A DNA stretch of 64,000 nucleotides from contig NZ_AUAM01000014.1 in assembly GCF_000428725.1 (NCBI RefSeq), forward strand, positions 62,001-126,000. Direction: 5' to 3'. Source of the DNA: Psychromonas aquimarina ATCC BAA-1526 (GTDB lineage: Bacteria; Pseudomonadota; Gammaproteobacteria; Enterobacterales; Psychromonadaceae). Under the pieces are notes generated by a model. That model did no database searches. It was not told the origin of the DNA and saw only the letters and a list, made by a program, of their open reading frames with translations. The position numbers and the translations under genes are program-made. This document shows positions 62,569-64,000 of this stretch, piece by piece (the first letter of the stretch is position 1; every line of letters begins with the position of its first letter).

Positions 62569-63443
62569 ACAGTTGCTTAGCTATTGACATCGGCGGTACA
62601 AAAATGGCCGCCGCGCTTATTTGTGACGGTGTAATTTCTTACCTCACCCAGATAAAAACGCCCTCTTCAACCCGGCCGGAAGCAATGGATGAGGCACTGA
62701 CAGAGCTGATAAGCGGGCTTGACAAAGATGCTGATTTTATCGCAGTCGCCTCCACCGGCATTATCCACAACGGCATATTAGGCGCACTCAACCCGGTTAA
62801 TCTGGGGGGATTAAATAATTACCCTCTAAAAAGTAAAGTTCAGGAAATCAGTCAACGTCCAGTTTATGTGATTAATGACGCACAGGCGGCCGGCTGGGCT
62901 GAGTATAAATCATTACCACAAGATATCAGCAATATGGCATTTATCACCATCTCCACTGGTGTGGGAGCCGGCATTGTTATCAATAATAAACTGCTGACCG
63001 GCAGTCGAGGTATTGCCGGACATGCAGGTCATGTTTTAGCCGACCCGAACGGTTCGCGCTGCGGCTGCGGACGACGCGGCTGTGTTGAAAGTATTGCTTC
63101 AGGCACAGCTATCGGCAATGCCGGCAAGGTGCTCTGGGGTGAGCACTGTGACGGTAAATACGTTTATAAAAAATTCCTTGAACAGGATCCCCAGGCACAA
63201 AAAATCATTCAACGCTCGGCGCAGACTATCGCGAATTTAGTTGCCGACTTGAGCATCACCTTAGATGTTGAGCAGGTGGTTTTAGGCGGCAGTATCGGCC
63301 TTGCCCCAGGTTACATTGAACTGGTGCGGCACTGCCTTGACGAATTTCCCCCCGCACATCAGAGCAGACTGTCTACAGCAGCATGCGGTGCAGATGCAGG
63401 GCTGATAGGCGCTGCGCAGTGGGCGCTGTCGTTACAAAAATAA
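62565..63443 (+). CDS. nanK: N-acetylmannosamine kinase (ROK family)
   Basis: 292 residues. ATP site [13 protein letters not shown], catalytic region [30 protein letters not shown], and the ROK zinc motif [12 protein letters not shown] plus [11 protein letters not shown]. It phosphorylates ManNAc at O6 for NanE. Translationally coupled to nanE (ATGA). Confidence 0.92.
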   Translation: MNSCLAIDIGGTKMAAALICDGVISYLTQIKTPSSTRPEAMDEALTELISGLDKDADFIAVASTGIIHNGILGALNPVNLGGLNNYPLKSKVQEISQRPVYVINDAQAAGWAEYKSLPQDISNMAFITISTGVGAGIVINNKLLTGSRGIAGHAGHVLADPNGSRCGCGRRGCVESIASGTAIGNAGKVLWGEHCDGKYVYKKFLEQDPQAQKIIQRSAQTIANLVADLSITLDVEQVVLGGSIGLAPGYIELVRHCLDEFPPAHQSRLSTAACGADAGLIGAAQWALSLQK

Positions 63444-63483
63444 ACTAATTTTATCATTAATAATTTTAAAGAGGCTTTTGATC

Positions 63484-64000
63484 ATGGAAACAAGCGCATT
63501 TGGTTCATTAAATTACTTTGCACTGCTTATCTATCTGGCAGCCATTATGGGCGTCGGGGTTTATTTTGCCAAACGCCAGAAATCGGCCGATGATTATTTT
63601 AAAGCCGGAGGGCGTATTCCCGGATGGGCGGCCGGCTTCAGTGTTTTTGCAACAACTTTAAGCTCAATTACTTTTATGTCTATCCCGGCTAAAGCTTATA
63701 CTGATGACTGGACATTTCTAATCGGTCAGTATGTTGCGATTGCAATTTTACCTATCGTATTCTGGTTTTATATTCCTTTTTTCCGCAAGCTGAATTTAAC
63801 ATCTGTTTATGAATATTTAGAGCGCCGCTTTGATGTAAAAATGCGTTTATTCGGCAGCATGTCATTTATGCTTTTCCATATCGGCCGTATTGCTATTGTC
63901 ACCTATTTAACCGCACTTGCTTTAATGCCGTTTATTGATATGAACCCGCTGACGATTGTTTTCTTAATCGGCGTACTGTGCATTATTTATACTTTTCTAG
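63484..64000 (+). CDS. Sodium:solute symporter (SSS family), probable sialic acid transporter, 3' end outside window
   Basis: First 172 residues. The frame from ATG 63484 gives METSAFGSLNYFALLIYLAA, then RQKSADDYFKAGGRIPGWAAG and TTLSSITFMSIPAKAYTDDW, the N-terminal helices of an SSS symporter with the sodium-site Ser/Thr region. Lying 40 bases after nanK in the same direction, it is probably the Na+-driven sialate importer. The usual alternative is another amino sugar or N-acetylhexosamine symporter. Confidence 0.85.
   Translation, partial: METSAFGSLNYFALLIYLAAIMGVGVYFAKRQKSADDYFKAGGRIPGWAAGFSVFATTLSSITFMSIPAKAYTDDWTFLIGQYVAIAILPIVFWFYIPFFRKLNLTSVYEYLERRFDVKMRLFGSMSFMLFHIGRIAIVTYLTALALMPFIDMNPLTIVFLIGVLCIIYTFL

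Noticed and set aside
1-64000. CRISPR arrays, tRNA/rRNA genes, transposases, phage integrases or attachment sites
   Set aside because: None seen: no spaced repeats of CRISPR type, no cloverleaf-like sequence recognised, and no protein with transposase or integrase motifs.

Overview
The window comes from a moderately AT-rich gammaproteobacterium, most likely a marine, cold-water member of the Psychromonas/Alteromonadales–Vibrio neighbourhood. This is inferred from gene content and order only: yqcC–truC, divergent tesA/ybbA–ybbP, the DUF3549–DUF3301–Zn-ribbon block, a PA3496-type small protein, glpABC, a KdgM porin, and an RpiR-type nan/nag cluster with a sodium/sialate-type symporter. There are no rRNA or tRNA genes, no CRISPR array and no recognisable transposase. 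The window cuts through an ABC exporter at the left edge and a symporter at the right edge.

Layout. 0–9 kb: end of an ABC exporter, a STAS-like protein, an NhaC-type antiporter, a solute-binding protein, an EamA transporter, a repeat-containing secreted peptide, FadL, OmpA and a PA3496-family protein. 9–17.5 kb: a LoiP-like lipoprotein protease, then a leftward copper operon made of a small Met/Cys-rich secreted protein, CusC, CusB, CusA and a cytochrome b562-like protein with a large Met/His/Asp repeat insert. It is headed by a promoter with the 19-bp spacer typical of MerR/CueR control. 17.7–25.7 kb: housekeeping and conserved hypothetical genes (Bax-like glucosaminidase, YcxB, NIF3-like, TruC, YqcC, DUF3549 block, CreA, YdcH). 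25.7–30.2 kb: a diguanylate cyclase, a yybP-ykoY manganese riboswitch in front of a TerC/Alx exporter, a DUF952–cupin fusion and a DsrE protein. 30.5–40.2 kb: anaerobic glycerol-3-phosphate dehydrogenase glpABC behind a CRP-like site, NnrU, a lone AmmeMemoRadiSam radical SAM enzyme, a coupled aspartoacylase/GCS2 ligase pair and an alpha/beta hydrolase.

40.4–50.5 kb is the most distinctive accessory region, a compact polyuronide-utilisation locus. A LacI-type regulator is divergent from an operon encoding a GH88 unsaturated glucuronyl hydrolase, a TRAP binding protein, a fused TRAP QM permease, a KdgM-type porin and a 1206-residue secreted protein. That protein has three LamG-like domains and a C-terminal beta-propeller whose His/His/Tyr/Arg spacing resembles PL24/PL25 ulvan lyases. 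The set reads as one pathway: cut the polymer outside, pass oligouronides through the porin, import by TRAP, and remove the unsaturated uronate in the cytoplasm. No SusC/SusD, sulfatase or rhamnosidase is present in the window.

50.6–58.1 kb: YoaK-like protein, the ybbA–ybbP ABC system with tesA (the divergent start codons overlap), RarD, a solute-binding protein, an internally deleted GNAT, a Cdd1-type HhH protein and a small unknown. 58.2–64 kb: sialic acid and amino-sugar catabolism (nanA, an RpiR-family nanR, nagA, nanE, nanK, symporter). At least eight copies of a 15-bp dyad related to TGGAGT-N3-ACTCCA lie in the two divergent promoter regions and are the probable NanR operators.
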